This document shows, piece by piece, positions 1-8,891 of a DNA stretch of 64,000 nucleotides. The position numbers and the translations under genes are program-made. The notes under the pieces are model-generated. The model had not been told where the DNA came from. It was given only the letters and a program-made list of their open reading frames with translations, and did no database searches. The stretch comes from Streptomyces sp. HD (GTDB taxonomy: Bacteria; Actinomycetota; Actinomycetes; Streptomycetales; Streptomycetaceae), in the NCBI RefSeq assembly GCF_028369295.1, contig NZ_JAQMYP010000045.1, positions 1 to 64,000 of the forward strand. The letters run 5' to 3'. Each line of letters starts with the position of its first letter. Within the stretch, counting starts at the first letter, position 1.

Positions 1-173
1 AGCAGGGAGACGTCGAGCCCGGTACGCAGCACGGCGGCGCTCGCACGGCCCTCGTCACCGGTCGCGTGGGCGGTGCCCGCGGCGCCCAGCACCGCGGGAC
101 CTGCGGTCAGGGCGGCGGCCGTCGCGACGCCGGCGAGACGGCGTGCGGGCAGGCGGAAGTTCTTGCCGTTCAA
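1..173 (-). CDS. Secreted protein, N-terminal fragment (cut by window edge)
   Basis: Only the first 57 codons lie in the window. The reading frame starts at a TTG at 173 and encodes a classic Sec signal peptide: a basic n-region (NGKNFRLPARR), an alanine-rich hydrophobic core and an AxA-type cleavage site (GTAHA) near residue 37. A GAGGGG ribosome site lies about 8 nt upstream of the TTG, and no ATG or GTG fits better. The mature part is too short to name a family, so its function is unknown. It is transcribed towards the left edge, with no clear partner; the next gene is on the same strand 166 bp away. Confidence 0.7.
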   Translation of the reverse strand, partial: MNGKNFRLPARRLAGVATAAALTAGPAVLGAAGTAHATGDEGRASAAVLRTGLDVSL

Positions 174-339
174 GGTGGGGACCCCTCGGAGGAGACTTGC
201 TCGGGACCTGCCAAGAATCGCGCATGCGGGGTGCCCGGTCAGCATCCTGCCGTGAGTTCACCCCTACGTGTGTTTCCCGTGCAGGTTTTCGAACCCCGGG
301 GCACGCACGTTCTCCACAGTCACAGGCGCAACGGGGCTC

Positions 340-1431
340 TCAGCCCACGATCGTCCCGTTCAGGACGATCCGCCGAGGCGCCGCCAGCACCCGTACGTCG
401 GCCCGCGGGTCGGTCTCGTACACCACGAGGTCCGCCGCGGCCCCCTCCTCCAGGCCCGGTCGGCCGAGCCAGGTCCGGGCCGTCCAGGTGGCCGCCGCGA
501 GGGCCTTCGAGGCAGGGATGCCCGCGGTGACCAGTTCCGACACCTCGGCCGCCACCAGGCCGTGCGGCAGGGTGCCACCCGCGTCCGTGCCGACGAAGAC
601 CGGGATACCGGCGTCGTAGGCGGAGCGGACGGTGTCGTAGCGGCGTTCGTGGAGGCGGCGCATATGGGCCGACCACTGCGGGAACTTGGACTCGCCGCCG
701 TCGGCCAGCTTGGGGAAGGTCGCGATGTTCACGAGGGTGGGGACGATGGCCACGCCCCGCTCGGCGAACAGCGGGATCAGGTCGTCCGTGAGGCCGGTCG
801 CGTGCTCGATGCAGTCGATGCCGGCCTCGACCAGGTCCCTCAGCGAGCTCTCGGCGAAGCAGTGCGCGGTGACCCGGGCGCCCAGCCGGTGGGCCTCCGC
901 GATGCCCGCCTCGACCGCCTCGCGCGGCCAGCTGGGGGCCAGGTCGCCGAGGTCGCGGTCGATCCAGTCGCCGACCAGCTTGACCCAGCCGTCGCCGCGC
1001 CGGGCCTCCTGGGCGACGTACGCGACCAGGTCCTGCGGCTCGATCTCGTGCGCGTAGCCGCGGATGTAGCGGCGGGTGCGGGCGATGTGCCGGCCGGCCC
1101 TGATGATCTTCGGCAGGTCGTCGCGGTCGTCGACCCAGCGGGTGTCGGAGGGTGAACCGGCGTCGCGGATCAGCAGGGTGCCCGCCTCGCGGTCGGTGAG
1201 CGCCTGCTTCTCGGCGATGTCGTCGTCGACGGGGCCGTGCGCGCCGAGGCCGACATGGCAGTGCGCGTCGACGAGGCCGGGCAGGGCCCAGCCCTCGACG
1301 GTACGGACGTCGTGGGCGCCGACGGGACGGTCGTAGGAGATCCGGCCGTCGACGACCCACAGCTCGTCCCGGACGTCGTCCGGACCGACGAGGACCCGGC
1401 CCTTCACGTGCAGCACCGCGCGTTCGCTCAT
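340..1431 (-). CDS. Amidohydrolase family protein
   Basis: This 363-residue cytoplasmic metal-dependent hydrolase has the amidohydrolase/imidazolonepropionase fold. An HxH metal motif (AHCH, about residues 56-59) follows the first beta strand, with later candidate ligands in VKLVG (possible carboxylated lysine), TAHCF, IEHAT and VGTDAGG (aspartate). The substrate cannot be read from the sequence. It is the last gene of an amino-acid ABC transporter operon, 21 bp after the ATPase stop, so a hydrolysable amino-acid-like or N-acyl compound is likely. A GTG three codons upstream (1440) is an alternative start; ATG at 1431 was chosen because it begins the conserved part. Family assignment is firm, the substrate is inference. 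Confidence 0.88.
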   Translation of the reverse strand: MSERAVLHVKGRVLVGPDDVRDELWVVDGRISYDRPVGAHDVRTVEGWALPGLVDAHCHVGLGAHGPVDDDIAEKQALTDREAGTLLIRDAGSPSDTRWVDDRDDLPKIIRAGRHIARTRRYIRGYAHEIEPQDLVAYVAQEARRGDGWVKLVGDWIDRDLGDLAPSWPREAVEAGIAEAHRLGARVTAHCFAESSLRDLVEAGIDCIEHATGLTDDLIPLFAERGVAIVPTLVNIATFPKLADGGESKFPQWSAHMRRLHERRYDTVRSAYDAGIPVFVGTDAGGTLPHGLVAAEVSELVTAGIPASKALAAATWTARTWLGRPGLEEGAAADLVVYETDPRADVRVLAAPRRIVLNGTIVG

Positions 1432-1452
1432 GTACCGCACCCTAATGACCGG

Positions 1453-2247
1453 CTAGTCGCCCTTGCCCACCTGGTCCGAGGTCTCCTCCTCCACCTCGGC
1501 CATCGCCGGGTCGAGGAGTCGCGACAGGAAGTGGCGGGTGCGTTCGTGCCGGGGGGCGCCGATGACCTGGTCCGGGGTGCCGTCCTCGACGATCACTCCG
1601 CCGTCCATGAAGACGACCCGGTCGGCGACCTCGCGGGCGAAGGTCATCTCGTGGGTGACGACCATCATCGTCATGCCCTCGTGGGCGAGCATGCGCATGA
1701 CGGCGAGGACGTCCCCGACCAGCTCGGGGTCCAGCGCGGACGTCGGCTCGTCGAAGAGCATCACCTCGGGGCCCATGGCGAGGGCGCGGGCGATGGCGAC
1801 ACGCTGCTGCTGGCCGCCGGAGAGGGACGCCGGGTACGCCGACGCCTTCTCCGCCAGGCCCACCCGCTCCAGGTTCTCGGCGGCCACCTTCGCGGCCGAC
1901 GCCTTGTCGCGCCGGAGGACGCGGCGCTGCGGCAGCGTGAGGTTCTCGGTCACCGTGAGGTGCGGGAACAGGTTGAACTGCTGGAAGACCATGCCGATCC
2001 GGCGGCGTACGGCGTCGATGTCGACGTCCGGGTCGGTGAGCTCGGTGCCGCCCACGAAGACCTGGCCCTTGGTGGGCTCCTCCAGCAGGTTCACGCAGCG
2101 CAGCAGCGTCGACTTGCCGGAGCCGGACGGGCCGATGACGCACACGACCTCGCCCTGGTTGATCTCCAGGTCGATGCCGCGCAGCACCTCGTTGTCGCCG
2201 AAGGACTTGTGCAGGTCACGGACCTGGATCTCTGCCCTGGTACTCAC
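1453..2247 (-). CDS. Amino-acid ABC transporter, ATP-binding protein
   Basis: This 264-residue polar amino-acid uptake ATPase (GlnQ/HisP type) would energise the adjacent permease at the inner face of the membrane. Walker A (GPSGSGKST), Q-loop (VFQQFNLFPH), signature (LSGGQQQR) and Walker B (VMLFDEPTS) are intact, as is the H-loop (VVTHEM). The start is a GTG at 2247 that overlaps the permease stop by 4 nt (GTGA), indicating translational coupling; the frame is open further upstream, but that part lies inside the permease gene. It forms an operon with the permease, the lipoprotein binding protein and the downstream amidohydrolase. Confidence 0.95.
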   Translation of the reverse strand: MSTRAEIQVRDLHKSFGDNEVLRGIDLEINQGEVVCVIGPSGSGKSTLLRCVNLLEEPTKGQVFVGGTELTDPDVDIDAVRRRIGMVFQQFNLFPHLTVTENLTLPQRRVLRRDKASAAKVAAENLERVGLAEKASAYPASLSGGQQQRVAIARALAMGPEVMLFDEPTSALDPELVGDVLAVMRMLAHEGMTMMVVTHEMTFAREVADRVVFMDGGVIVEDGTPDQVIGAPRHERTRHFLSRLLDPAMAEVEEETSDQVGKGD

Positions 2248-3077
2248 TTGACGGCCTCCTGGGCCTTCGCCTCCATGCGGCGTACGACGAAGCCGAGCGG
2301 GATGGTCACCAGGAGGTAGCACAGGCCGGCGACCAGGATCGGCGTGGAGTTGGCGGTGGTACTGGCCAGGTCACGGCCGAACTTGGACAGTTCGCGCTCC
2401 TCCAGCGTGACGCCGAGGAGCAGCACGAGGGAGGAGTCCTTGAAGAGGATGATGAACTCGTTCGTCATCGGCGGGAGGATGATCCGGAACGCCTGCGGGA
2501 TGACGATCGAGATCATGGCCCGTGCGGGCGAGAAGCCGAGTGACCGGGCCGCCTCCATCTGCCCCTTGGGCACCGCCTGAATGCCGGCCCGGAAAGTCTC
2601 CGCCAGATAGGCGGCACCGACCAGACCGAGCGCGATGGCGGCCTTGCCGTAGGTACCGCCGACGATCTCCGTGCCCGGGAAGGCCAGGGGGATCGCCACG
2701 CCGATGAAGATGAAGATCAGCAGGGCGGGCAGCCCCCGGAAGATCTCGATGTAGACGCCGGCGACCCAGCGGTACGGTCCGACGGACGACAGGCGCATCA
2801 GCGCGAGCACCAGTCCGAGCACCAGGGCGAAGACGAACCCGGACACGGTGTAGAGCACCGTGTTCTTCAACGCCAGCGTGATGACGTCCGGGAACATCTG
2901 CCGCGCGACGTCCCCCTGCGCGAACTGGTTCTGCAGTCGGTCCCAGTCGGCCGCGAACGCGAAGGCGATCACGGCCGCGACGAAGACGGCGTACTGGATG
3001 CCGCGCGACAGGCGACGCTTCTGGCGCCGGGTCAGGCCCTTTTTCCTCGGCTGGAGTTGTGTGTCTGTGTCGGTCAT
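2244..3077 (-). CDS. Amino-acid ABC transporter, permease (HisM/GlnP type)
   Basis: This 277-residue inner-membrane permease has a long basic cytoplasmic N-terminus (about 25 residues, KKGLTRRQKRR) followed by about five hydrophobic segments. The EAA-type loop that contacts the ATPase is visible as a motif around EAARSLGFSPARAM, and AETFRAGIQAVPKGQ is characteristic of His/Glu/Gln permeases. Only one permease is present, so it may form a homodimer. It lies 3 bp downstream of the binding-protein gene and overlaps the ATPase start. Confidence 0.94.
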   Translation of the reverse strand: MTDTDTQLQPRKKGLTRRQKRRLSRGIQYAVFVAAVIAFAFAADWDRLQNQFAQGDVARQMFPDVITLALKNTVLYTVSGFVFALVLGLVLALMRLSSVGPYRWVAGVYIEIFRGLPALLIFIFIGVAIPLAFPGTEIVGGTYGKAAIALGLVGAAYLAETFRAGIQAVPKGQMEAARSLGFSPARAMISIVIPQAFRIILPPMTNEFIILFKDSSLVLLLGVTLEERELSKFGRDLASTTANSTPILVAGLCYLLVTIPLGFVVRRMEAKAQEAVK

Positions 3078-3080
3078 CGG

Positions 3081-3932
3081 TCAGGAGGAGGCGGGAGAGG
3101 GGGCGGCGGCGGACTCGTCGTACGGGCCGATCCACTGCTCGTACAGCTTCTTGTACGTGCCGTCGGCCTTGGCGTCCTTGATCGCCTTGTTGATGGCCTC
3201 GCGGAGCTTGTCGTTGCCCTTCTTCACCGTGACGCCGTACTGCTCACCGGTGTTGACCTGCTCGGCGACCTCGAAGGCGGCCGCGTTGGCCTTGTCCTTC
3301 AGCCAGCCCTGAACGACCGGGTAGTCGATGACGACGGCCTCGACCTGGCCGGTGCGCAGGCCGTTGAGGACGGCGTCGGAGGACTCGAAGGAGACCGGGT
3401 CCAGGCCCTTGCTCTTGGCGTAGTCCTCGCCGGTGGTCTGCGCCTGGGCGCCGACCTTCTTGCCCTTGAGGTCGGCGAAGGAGGAGATGCCGCTCTTCTT
3501 GTCGGCGAGGACGGCCTGGGTGGCCTCGAAGTACGGGTCCGAGAAGTCGACGTTCTTCTTGCGCTCCTCGGTGATGGTCATGCCGGCCGCGGCGAGGTCG
3601 CACTCGCCGGAGTTGAGGAACGCACCGGTCTTGAAGTTCTCGAAGGGCGTGTCGAGGATGCTCTGCTTCACGCCCAGGTCGTCCGCGACCAGGTCGATGA
3701 GGGAGACGTCGAAGCCCTGCACCTTGCCGTCGATCTCCGACTGGAAGGGCGGGTACGGCAGGTGGGTGCAGGTGGTGAGCTGGCCCGCCTTGACGAGCTC
3801 GACACCGCCGGCTGCGGTCTTCGTGCCGCTGCCGCCGTTGTCGCTGGAGGTGCAGCCGGCCACGAGCACCAGCCCGGCCGTCGCGGTGGTGGCGGCCAGA
3901 ATGCGGGTCCGGCGCCCGAGGGTCGTCTTCAC
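3081..3932 (-). CDS. Amino-acid ABC transporter, substrate-binding lipoprotein
   Basis: This 283-residue solute-binding protein belongs to family 3 (SBP_bac_3). A lipoprotein signal peptide ends in LVAGC, with the lipidated cysteine at residue 27. The body carries family-3 landmarks such as GKVQGFDVSLIDLVADDLG and GKKVGAQAQTTGEDYA. It captures a polar amino acid or related compound outside the cell. It is the first gene of the operon; the promoter should lie in the 155-bp gap shared with the divergent aminotransferase, which contains a strong inverted repeat. The exact ligand is unknown. Confidence 0.94.
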   Translation of the reverse strand: MKTTLGRRTRILAATTATAGLVLVAGCTSSDNGGSGTKTAAGGVELVKAGQLTTCTHLPYPPFQSEIDGKVQGFDVSLIDLVADDLGVKQSILDTPFENFKTGAFLNSGECDLAAAGMTITEERKKNVDFSDPYFEATQAVLADKKSGISSFADLKGKKVGAQAQTTGEDYAKSKGLDPVSFESSDAVLNGLRTGQVEAVVIDYPVVQGWLKDKANAAAFEVAEQVNTGEQYGVTVKKGNDKLREAINKAIKDAKADGTYKKLYEQWIGPYDESAAAPSPASS

Positions 3933-3977
3933 GGGGGGCCTCCTGTCAGGGAACTATGGGTTCCGATTATAAGGATG

Positions 3978-3996
3978 GGTTTGAGCACCTCAAACC
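3978..3996. promoter_or_regulatory. Candidate operator between divergent genes
   Basis: Perfect inverted repeat GGTTTGAG-CAC-CTCAAACC: 8-bp arms and a 3-bp centre. It lies 46 bp upstream of the binding-protein start and 92 bp upstream of the aminotransferase start, where one dimeric regulator could control both directions. No regulator gene is adjacent. The symmetry is seen directly; the operator role is inference. Confidence 0.5.
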
Positions 3997-4037
3997 AAAC
4001 CGATGGCTGTGGAGCCGTTCTACCTAAGATCGGCGGA

Positions 4038-4073
4038 GTAGACCTCCATGAAGAAGTAGATCTCCACGAAGAA
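4038..4073 (+). repeat. 18-bp tandem duplication in aminotransferase leader
   Basis: Two adjacent 18-bp units (4038-4055 and 4056-4073) match at 16 of 18 positions, each of the form GTAGAyCTCCAyGAAGAA. The first unit contains an ATG followed by two codons and TAG, a possible three-codon upstream ORF. The pair ends 14 bp before the aminotransferase ATG and so would lie in its leader. Confidence 0.6.
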
Positions 4074-4087
4074 AGCGAGCGCCCTCC

Positions 4088-5188
4088 ATGACCCACCCAT
4101 TCCTCGATCTTCCCCCGCTGAGCGCCGCGCACTTCGCCTCGATCGAGGACCGGGTGGCCCGGCTGCTCGACACCCTGCAGGACGTCGTGATCATGCAGGG
4201 TGAGGCGCTGCTGCCGCTGGAAGGGGCGATCCGGGGGACGGCCGGGCCCGGTACGACCGCGCTGAACGTGATCACCGGTCCGTACGGGCAGACCTTCGGG
4301 AACTGGCTGCGGGACTGCGGGGCGACCGTGATCGATCTGGCGGTGCCCTTCCATACGGCGGTCACGGCGGACCAGATCCGGGAGGCCTTCGCCGAGCATC
4401 CCGGGATCGACTTCGTCTCCCTGGTGCACGCGGAGGCGGCGACCGGCAACACCAATCCCGTCGCGGAGATCGGCGAGGTCGTGCGGGCGCACGGGGCGCT
4501 GTTCTACCTGGACGCGGTGGCGTCGATCGGGGCGGAGCCGGTGCTGCCGGACGCCTGGGGTGTGGACCTGTGCGTCATCGGGGCGCAGAAGGCGATGGGC
4601 GGGCCGGCCGGGGTGTCGGCGGTGTCGGTGAGCGAGCGGGCGTGGGCCCGGATGGCGGCGAATCCGGGGGCGCCCCGGCGGTCGTATCTGTCGCTGCTGG
4701 ACTGGAAGGAGCGCTGGATCGACGGCGGGCGCACGGCGCTGCTGCATGCGCCCGCGCAGCTGGAGATGCTGGCGCTGGAGGCTTGCGTGGAGCGGATCGA
4801 GGGGGACGGGCTCGCGGCGGTGATGGCGCGGCACCGGGCCGCCGCGGCCTCCGCCCGGGCCGGGGCGGTGGCTCTCGGCGGGGGGCTGGAGCCGTATGTG
4901 TACGAGGACCGGGAGGCCGCTCCGGTCGCCACGACGTTGCGGGCGCCGGTGGGGGTGGTGGCGTCGGAGGTGGTGGCCCGGGCGCTGGAGGTCGATCCCG
5001 TGGTGCCGCTCGCCGCGGGAGGCGGGGCGTTGGCCAAGGAGATGATCCGGGTCAATCACTACGGGGCCGATGCGACGGCGGGGGCCGTGCGGGCGAGTCT
5101 GGCGGCGTTGGGGGCCGCGCTGGCGGAGAAGGGGCTGGCTGTGGATGTGGAGGGGGCGCTGCGGGCCGTCGAGGAGGCCTGGCGGTAG
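4088..5188 (+). CDS. PLP-dependent aminotransferase, class V fold
   Basis: This 366-residue cytoplasmic enzyme belongs to the alanine-glyoxylate/serine-pyruvate aminotransferase-like group. The predicted Schiff-base lysine is K168 in VIGAQKAMGGP, preceded by the cofactor-binding aspartate in FYLDAVASIG (D142) and the substrate loop VHAEAATGNTNP. The start is the ATG at 4088, with a weak GAAAGCGAG upstream. It is divergent from an amino-acid uptake operon and an amidohydrolase, so it may transaminate the imported amino acid or its hydrolysis product. That pairing is inference; the fold and cofactor are clear. Confidence 0.9.
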   Translation: MTHPFLDLPPLSAAHFASIEDRVARLLDTLQDVVIMQGEALLPLEGAIRGTAGPGTTALNVITGPYGQTFGNWLRDCGATVIDLAVPFHTAVTADQIREAFAEHPGIDFVSLVHAEAATGNTNPVAEIGEVVRAHGALFYLDAVASIGAEPVLPDAWGVDLCVIGAQKAMGGPAGVSAVSVSERAWARMAANPGAPRRSYLSLLDWKERWIDGGRTALLHAPAQLEMLALEACVERIEGDGLAAVMARHRAAAASARAGAVALGGGLEPYVYEDREAAPVATTLRAPVGVVASEVVARALEVDPVVPLAAGGGALAKEMIRVNHYGADATAGAVRASLAALGAALAEKGLAVDVEGALRAVEEAWR

Positions 5189-5216
5189 TCGTGGTCCCCT
5201 GGGGAGCCGGCGGGCG

Positions 5217-8200
5217 TTACCGGGCACCGGGCGGGACCTCGAAGAACCAGTCGGGGTGTTCGGGTGCCTCGTAGTCGGCGTCCAGCAGCACCTTGTCGAC
5301 CCTGCTCTTGACCGCTTCGGCGCTGTTCCTGGCCCCGCCGATCTCGCGTATGGCGGTCCGGAAGAGGGTGAAGTCCCGCTGGTCCAGGGCCTTCTGGCAG
5401 TCCTGGCTGCCCTGCCGGGCCTGGGCGCCGAACTGCTGCCAGAGCAGTCGGGCGCGCAGGTCGGGGATCCGGAAGTAGGAGCCGTTCGCCCACTGTGCGA
5501 CCTTGCCCAGGTTGACGCAGGCGGGGCGGACCGGACTCAGGGCCTGCTTCAGGTCGCTCCAGTCGACGTCCTTGGCCGCCGCGATCGTGCGCAGTTCTTT
5601 GACGAAATGGTCGGCGTGGGCATTGGCGTGCCAGATCAGGTAGTGCCCGCCGAGGCGGTACCAGGCGTGCACCTGCTCCGCCTTCCTTTCGGCGGAGACC
5701 GGCGCGTCGGCGACGCCGCCCCACTGCTGCGTGGCGCGCTGGGCGGCCGTCGCGGTGATGATCCGGAGCTTCTGCCGCGCCTGGCCGACCGTTTCCACCG
5801 CGGCGATCCCCACCGCCACCGCACAGAGCACGAACACGCTGATACGCCGGGCGCGCACCGCCGATGGTCCTCTCCCGGGAGAGGACATCCGGGCAGGCCG
5901 GACAGGCCGGACAGGCCGGACAGGCCGGACAGGCCGGACAGGCCGGACAGGCCGGACAGGCCGGACAGGCCGGACAGGCCGGACAGGCCGGACAGGCCGC
6001 CACGCCCGGAACGCTCCTACGCGAGCGCAGACCGAGCCGACTGCCGCGACGACGACCGCGGTGACGGCCCCCAGTACCAGGGTGCCGTTGACCAGGAACA
6101 GAAACGCCGGCCCCAGCGACTGCCAGGGAGGCGTCCACGTACAGCTGGACTCAAGGGTGTTCAGGGGCGCGACGCATCCGTCCGAGGAGGTGAGCAGGAT
6201 CATCCCCGCGAGGCTCGGCAGGGCCGCCGTCTCGGCTGCGATCAGCGCGCCGAGCAGCCGGTAGGGACCGCTTCTCGCGACGGCCGTGATCGCCGCGACC
6301 GCTGTCGCCGACACCAGGGCCACGAAGAGCCAGGCCACATAGCTCCACGCGAACATGCCCCCGCGCTGCTCCGGGCCGGGCTGCCAGGTGTGCATGTACG
6401 CCTGCACACCCGCGACGGCGGCCCAGCCCACGGCCCCGCCCAGCAGTCCCGGCAGCAGGACCCGGCGCAGCGGCGGAATCCCGTCCCCGGGTGCCGCCCC
6501 GTGGGTGCCGGTGCCGCGCAGGGCACCCTCGGCCCAGCGGGGCACGGCCGTGCGCGGGCCGGCGGCCCAGGCCAGCAGCGGCACCACCCAGAACACGGCG
6601 ACCGCGGCGGGGATCAGGGGCAGCAGCAGTGTGCTCTGCACCGGGGGCATCACCGCGGTGATCGCGGACAACAGGGCCGGGTGACCGGTGAGGCGGCCGG
6701 GGAAGTCGTACAGCAGAGCTCTGTGCACCCCGTCGGCGGAGAACGAGAACCCGGTCGCGAACGGTCCCCCGACCATTCCCCACCAGGCGAGCCAGCAGGA
6801 CAGCAGCACGACGGCGGCCGTCAGGCTGACCAGCAGCGCCGGACGTAGGGTCCGTCCTCGCCAGGTCCTGGTCCACAGGCGGGCGCACTGGGCCACCCAC
6901 ACGGCGTACACCACGCCGGCACATACGACGAGCAGCAGGAACTGGGGGCGGGTCGGATACCACTCGGCCCCCGAGCCGAACCCGGTGATCAGGTTGCCGG
7001 CGGTCATCCCGGCGCCGAGCCACAGCCCGCTCCGCAGACCCGAGGGCGCGCGTCCCGACGTCAGGACGGCGTGCGCGACCTCCCGCCACAGCGCGATCCC
7101 GACCACCCCGGTGACGAGGACCGCCGACGCCAGGACGACGGCCTGGTTCAGCCACGCGCCGGACACGTAGTACGGCGACAGGTAGTTCAGCACATGGAAG
7201 TCGATCAGTGCCGCCGCGGCGCCGGTCAGGAACATCGGCAGCGCTCGGATGCCGAACAGCGGCGCGGGATCGGCCAGGATGTCCCGGCGTAGTTCCCATC
7301 GCGGGTGGGTGCGCCACATGTCCAGGAACGGCGTGAAGGCCCGCCGTCGCGCGCCGTCGGCCGGCGCCGGCCCTGCGGTGCCGGCCCAGCCGCTCGGGTC
7401 GGCGCCCCAGCGCACCGCCGTCAGGTCGGCGTAGACCTCCCGGCTGTGCAGCACGTTCGATCGCGCGAGGTACACCAGCGCCACCAGGACGACGGGGAGC
7501 AGCACGCCACGCGCGGTCGTCGGCAGGCTACTGCGCCAGTTCGACGCCCCGAACTCGATGTAGGTCCCGTAGATCATCGTGCCCTCCCAGATCAGGTAGG
7601 GCACGAGCACCATGGCGAGGAACACCCGCCACAGGGCGACGGTGACGTAGGTGATGGTCACGTCCCGGTTGGCGATGTGCGCGAGTTCATGCAACAGGAC
7701 CGCCCGGAAGCGCTGGGGGTCGCTGTTCCTCCCGGCGAGGAGGCCGCCGTGCAGGCACACGGTGGGACGGCCGTTGCGCCCGAACACGACCGCGCCGGTC
7801 GAGAGCGCCGTCGGGTCGACGACCACCCGCGGCGTCCGGGCCAGGCCGGCCGTCGCAGCCAGGTCGGCGAGCAGCCCGCGGAGTTCGCCGTCACGGTCGA
7901 CCGACTCCAGCGGCACGACCCGGCCGCGCCTGGCCTTCCAGACCGGAAGCACGAGGAACAGCACACCCGCCGCGCCGGACAGCAGGACCGGCCACCCGGC
8001 GGTGGCCCACCACGGCGGCGGCGGGGCGTACTTGGCCATACAGGCCAGATAGGGAACGGCCTGGCTGAGGGCGCTGATCAGAGCGGGCCCGTTGCCGAGG
8101 TTGTCGGGATCCACCCCGGCGGCGAGATTGCAGCCCAGTCTGTCCCCGCTGCGCAGCGTTTCGACGACGGGCAGGATCATCGCGCCGCCGGCCGCCAGCA

Positions 8201-8288
8201 TCAGGACCACCAGCATCGCGAAGCGGACGGTCGTGCCCACGCCGATCGCCCGCTCGGCCAACTCAGGCCGAGGATCGTAAGCAGCCAC
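5217..8288 (-). CDS. Large membrane M48-type zinc metalloprotease
   Basis: This 1023-residue integral membrane protein has an HtpX/Ste24-like protease unit near its N-terminus: HELAH at residues 200-204 (two zinc histidines and the catalytic glutamate) and a third ligand candidate, E284 in HSREVYADL. One hydrophobic segment precedes it and many follow, alternating with short loops. Near residues 760-800 is an unusual run of about eleven RPV tripeptides, followed by one more hydrophobic segment and a soluble C-terminal tail. Start is GTG at 8288, 4 bp after the stop of the upstream small gene, so they form an operon. A role in membrane-protein turnover or envelope stress is plausible but unproven. 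Confidence 0.85.
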   Translation of the reverse strand: MAAYDPRPELAERAIGVGTTVRFAMLVVLMLAAGGAMILPVVETLRSGDRLGCNLAAGVDPDNLGNGPALISALSQAVPYLACMAKYAPPPPWWATAGWPVLLSGAAGVLFLVLPVWKARRGRVVPLESVDRDGELRGLLADLAATAGLARTPRVVVDPTALSTGAVVFGRNGRPTVCLHGGLLAGRNSDPQRFRAVLLHELAHIANRDVTITYVTVALWRVFLAMVLVPYLIWEGTMIYGTYIEFGASNWRSSLPTTARGVLLPVVLVALVYLARSNVLHSREVYADLTAVRWGADPSGWAGTAGPAPADGARRRAFTPFLDMWRTHPRWELRRDILADPAPLFGIRALPMFLTGAAAALIDFHVLNYLSPYYVSGAWLNQAVVLASAVLVTGVVGIALWREVAHAVLTSGRAPSGLRSGLWLGAGMTAGNLITGFGSGAEWYPTRPQFLLLVVCAGVVYAVWVAQCARLWTRTWRGRTLRPALLVSLTAAVVLLSCWLAWWGMVGGPFATGFSFSADGVHRALLYDFPGRLTGHPALLSAITAVMPPVQSTLLLPLIPAAVAVFWVVPLLAWAAGPRTAVPRWAEGALRGTGTHGAAPGDGIPPLRRVLLPGLLGGAVGWAAVAGVQAYMHTWQPGPEQRGGMFAWSYVAWLFVALVSATAVAAITAVARSGPYRLLGALIAAETAALPSLAGMILLTSSDGCVAPLNTLESSCTWTPPWQSLGPAFLFLVNGTLVLGAVTAVVVAAVGSVCARVGAFRAWRPVRPVRPVRPVRPVRPVRPVRPVRPVRPVRPVRPARMSSPGRGPSAVRARRISVFVLCAVAVGIAAVETVGQARQKLRIITATAAQRATQQWGGVADAPVSAERKAEQVHAWYRLGGHYLIWHANAHADHFVKELRTIAAAKDVDWSDLKQALSPVRPACVNLGKVAQWANGSYFRIPDLRARLLWQQFGAQARQGSQDCQKALDQRDFTLFRTAIREIGGARNSAEAVKSRVDKVLLDADYEAPEHPDWFFEVPPGAR
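5896..5999 (-). repeat. 9-bp minisatellite encoding (RPV)n
   Basis: About eleven head-to-tail copies of GGCCGGACA (plus strand) with almost no variation, inside the M48 protease gene. Because the unit is 9 bp, copy-number change preserves the frame and changes the protein by Arg-Pro-Val steps. The identity between copies suggests recent expansion. Confidence 0.9.
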
Positions 8289-8292
8289 CGGA

Positions 8293-8823
8293 TCAGCCCC
8301 GGCCCGGGGCGCCGCCGTCGGCCTGGGTGTCCGGCTCCTGTGGGGGGTCGCTCGCCTCGGCCAGCACCAGCCTGGCCACCACGGCGTCCGCGATCTCCTT
8401 GGCCCGCCGCTCGGACATCCCCCGCTCCCCGGCGGCCTCCAGCACCTGCTCCCGCACCTGGGCCAGCTGCTCCCGGGTGAGCGGCGGGACGGCGACCGGG
8501 GCGGGGCGACGGCGGAAGACCCTGCGCAGGACGGCCGTGGTGCGCTGCGCCGAGCCTTCCACGATCACGTCGGCCGCCCGCCTGGCCGCCTGGTCCACCG
8601 TCAGCCATACGACCGGTGTCACCAGGACCATGACCTCGCCCCAGCCGAACCCCAGCGGTTCCCGTCGACGGCCGCGTCCGCTCAGCCGCCGTACGACGGT
8701 GGCGTCGTCGAACCGGAACAACCCGTCCACGAGCGGAAGTTCGTCCACCGCCACGTCGGCCACCACGTCGCGGACGATGTCACGCACGTGCCTCCCGTCC
8801 GACGCCGTCATCCCAGAAGCCAT
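8293..8823 (-). CDS. Conserved hypothetical protein, operon partner of the M48 protease
   Basis: This 176-residue protein has a central hydrophobic stretch (EVMVLVTPVVWLTVDQAA) that may be one membrane segment or an amphipathic helix. It is followed by a basic RRVFRRRP patch and a charged helical C-terminus (LTREQLAQVREQVLEAAGERG). No enzyme motif is visible and I do not recognise the family. The ATG at 8823 has a good GGGGGA ribosome site 5 nt upstream; ATG 8811 is an alternative. It ends 4 bp before the protease GTG, so the two are almost certainly co-translated. It could act as an adaptor or regulator of the protease. Confidence 0.7.
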   Translation of the reverse strand: MASGMTASDGRHVRDIVRDVVADVAVDELPLVDGLFRFDDATVVRRLSGRGRRREPLGFGWGEVMVLVTPVVWLTVDQAARRAADVIVEGSAQRTTAVLRRVFRRRPAPVAVPPLTREQLAQVREQVLEAAGERGMSERRAKEIADAVVARLVLAEASDPPQEPDTQADGGAPGRG

Positions 8824-8891
8824 GTCCGTCCCCCGAAGGCTCGCCGGCTGTCACGTCCGCAAAGTTGACCCGCACACAACAACTCTGGCAC

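Noticed and set aside
5864..6064. Tandem 9-bp units as a CRISPR array
   Set aside because: The units are contiguous without spacers and lie inside a coding frame; no cas genes are present.
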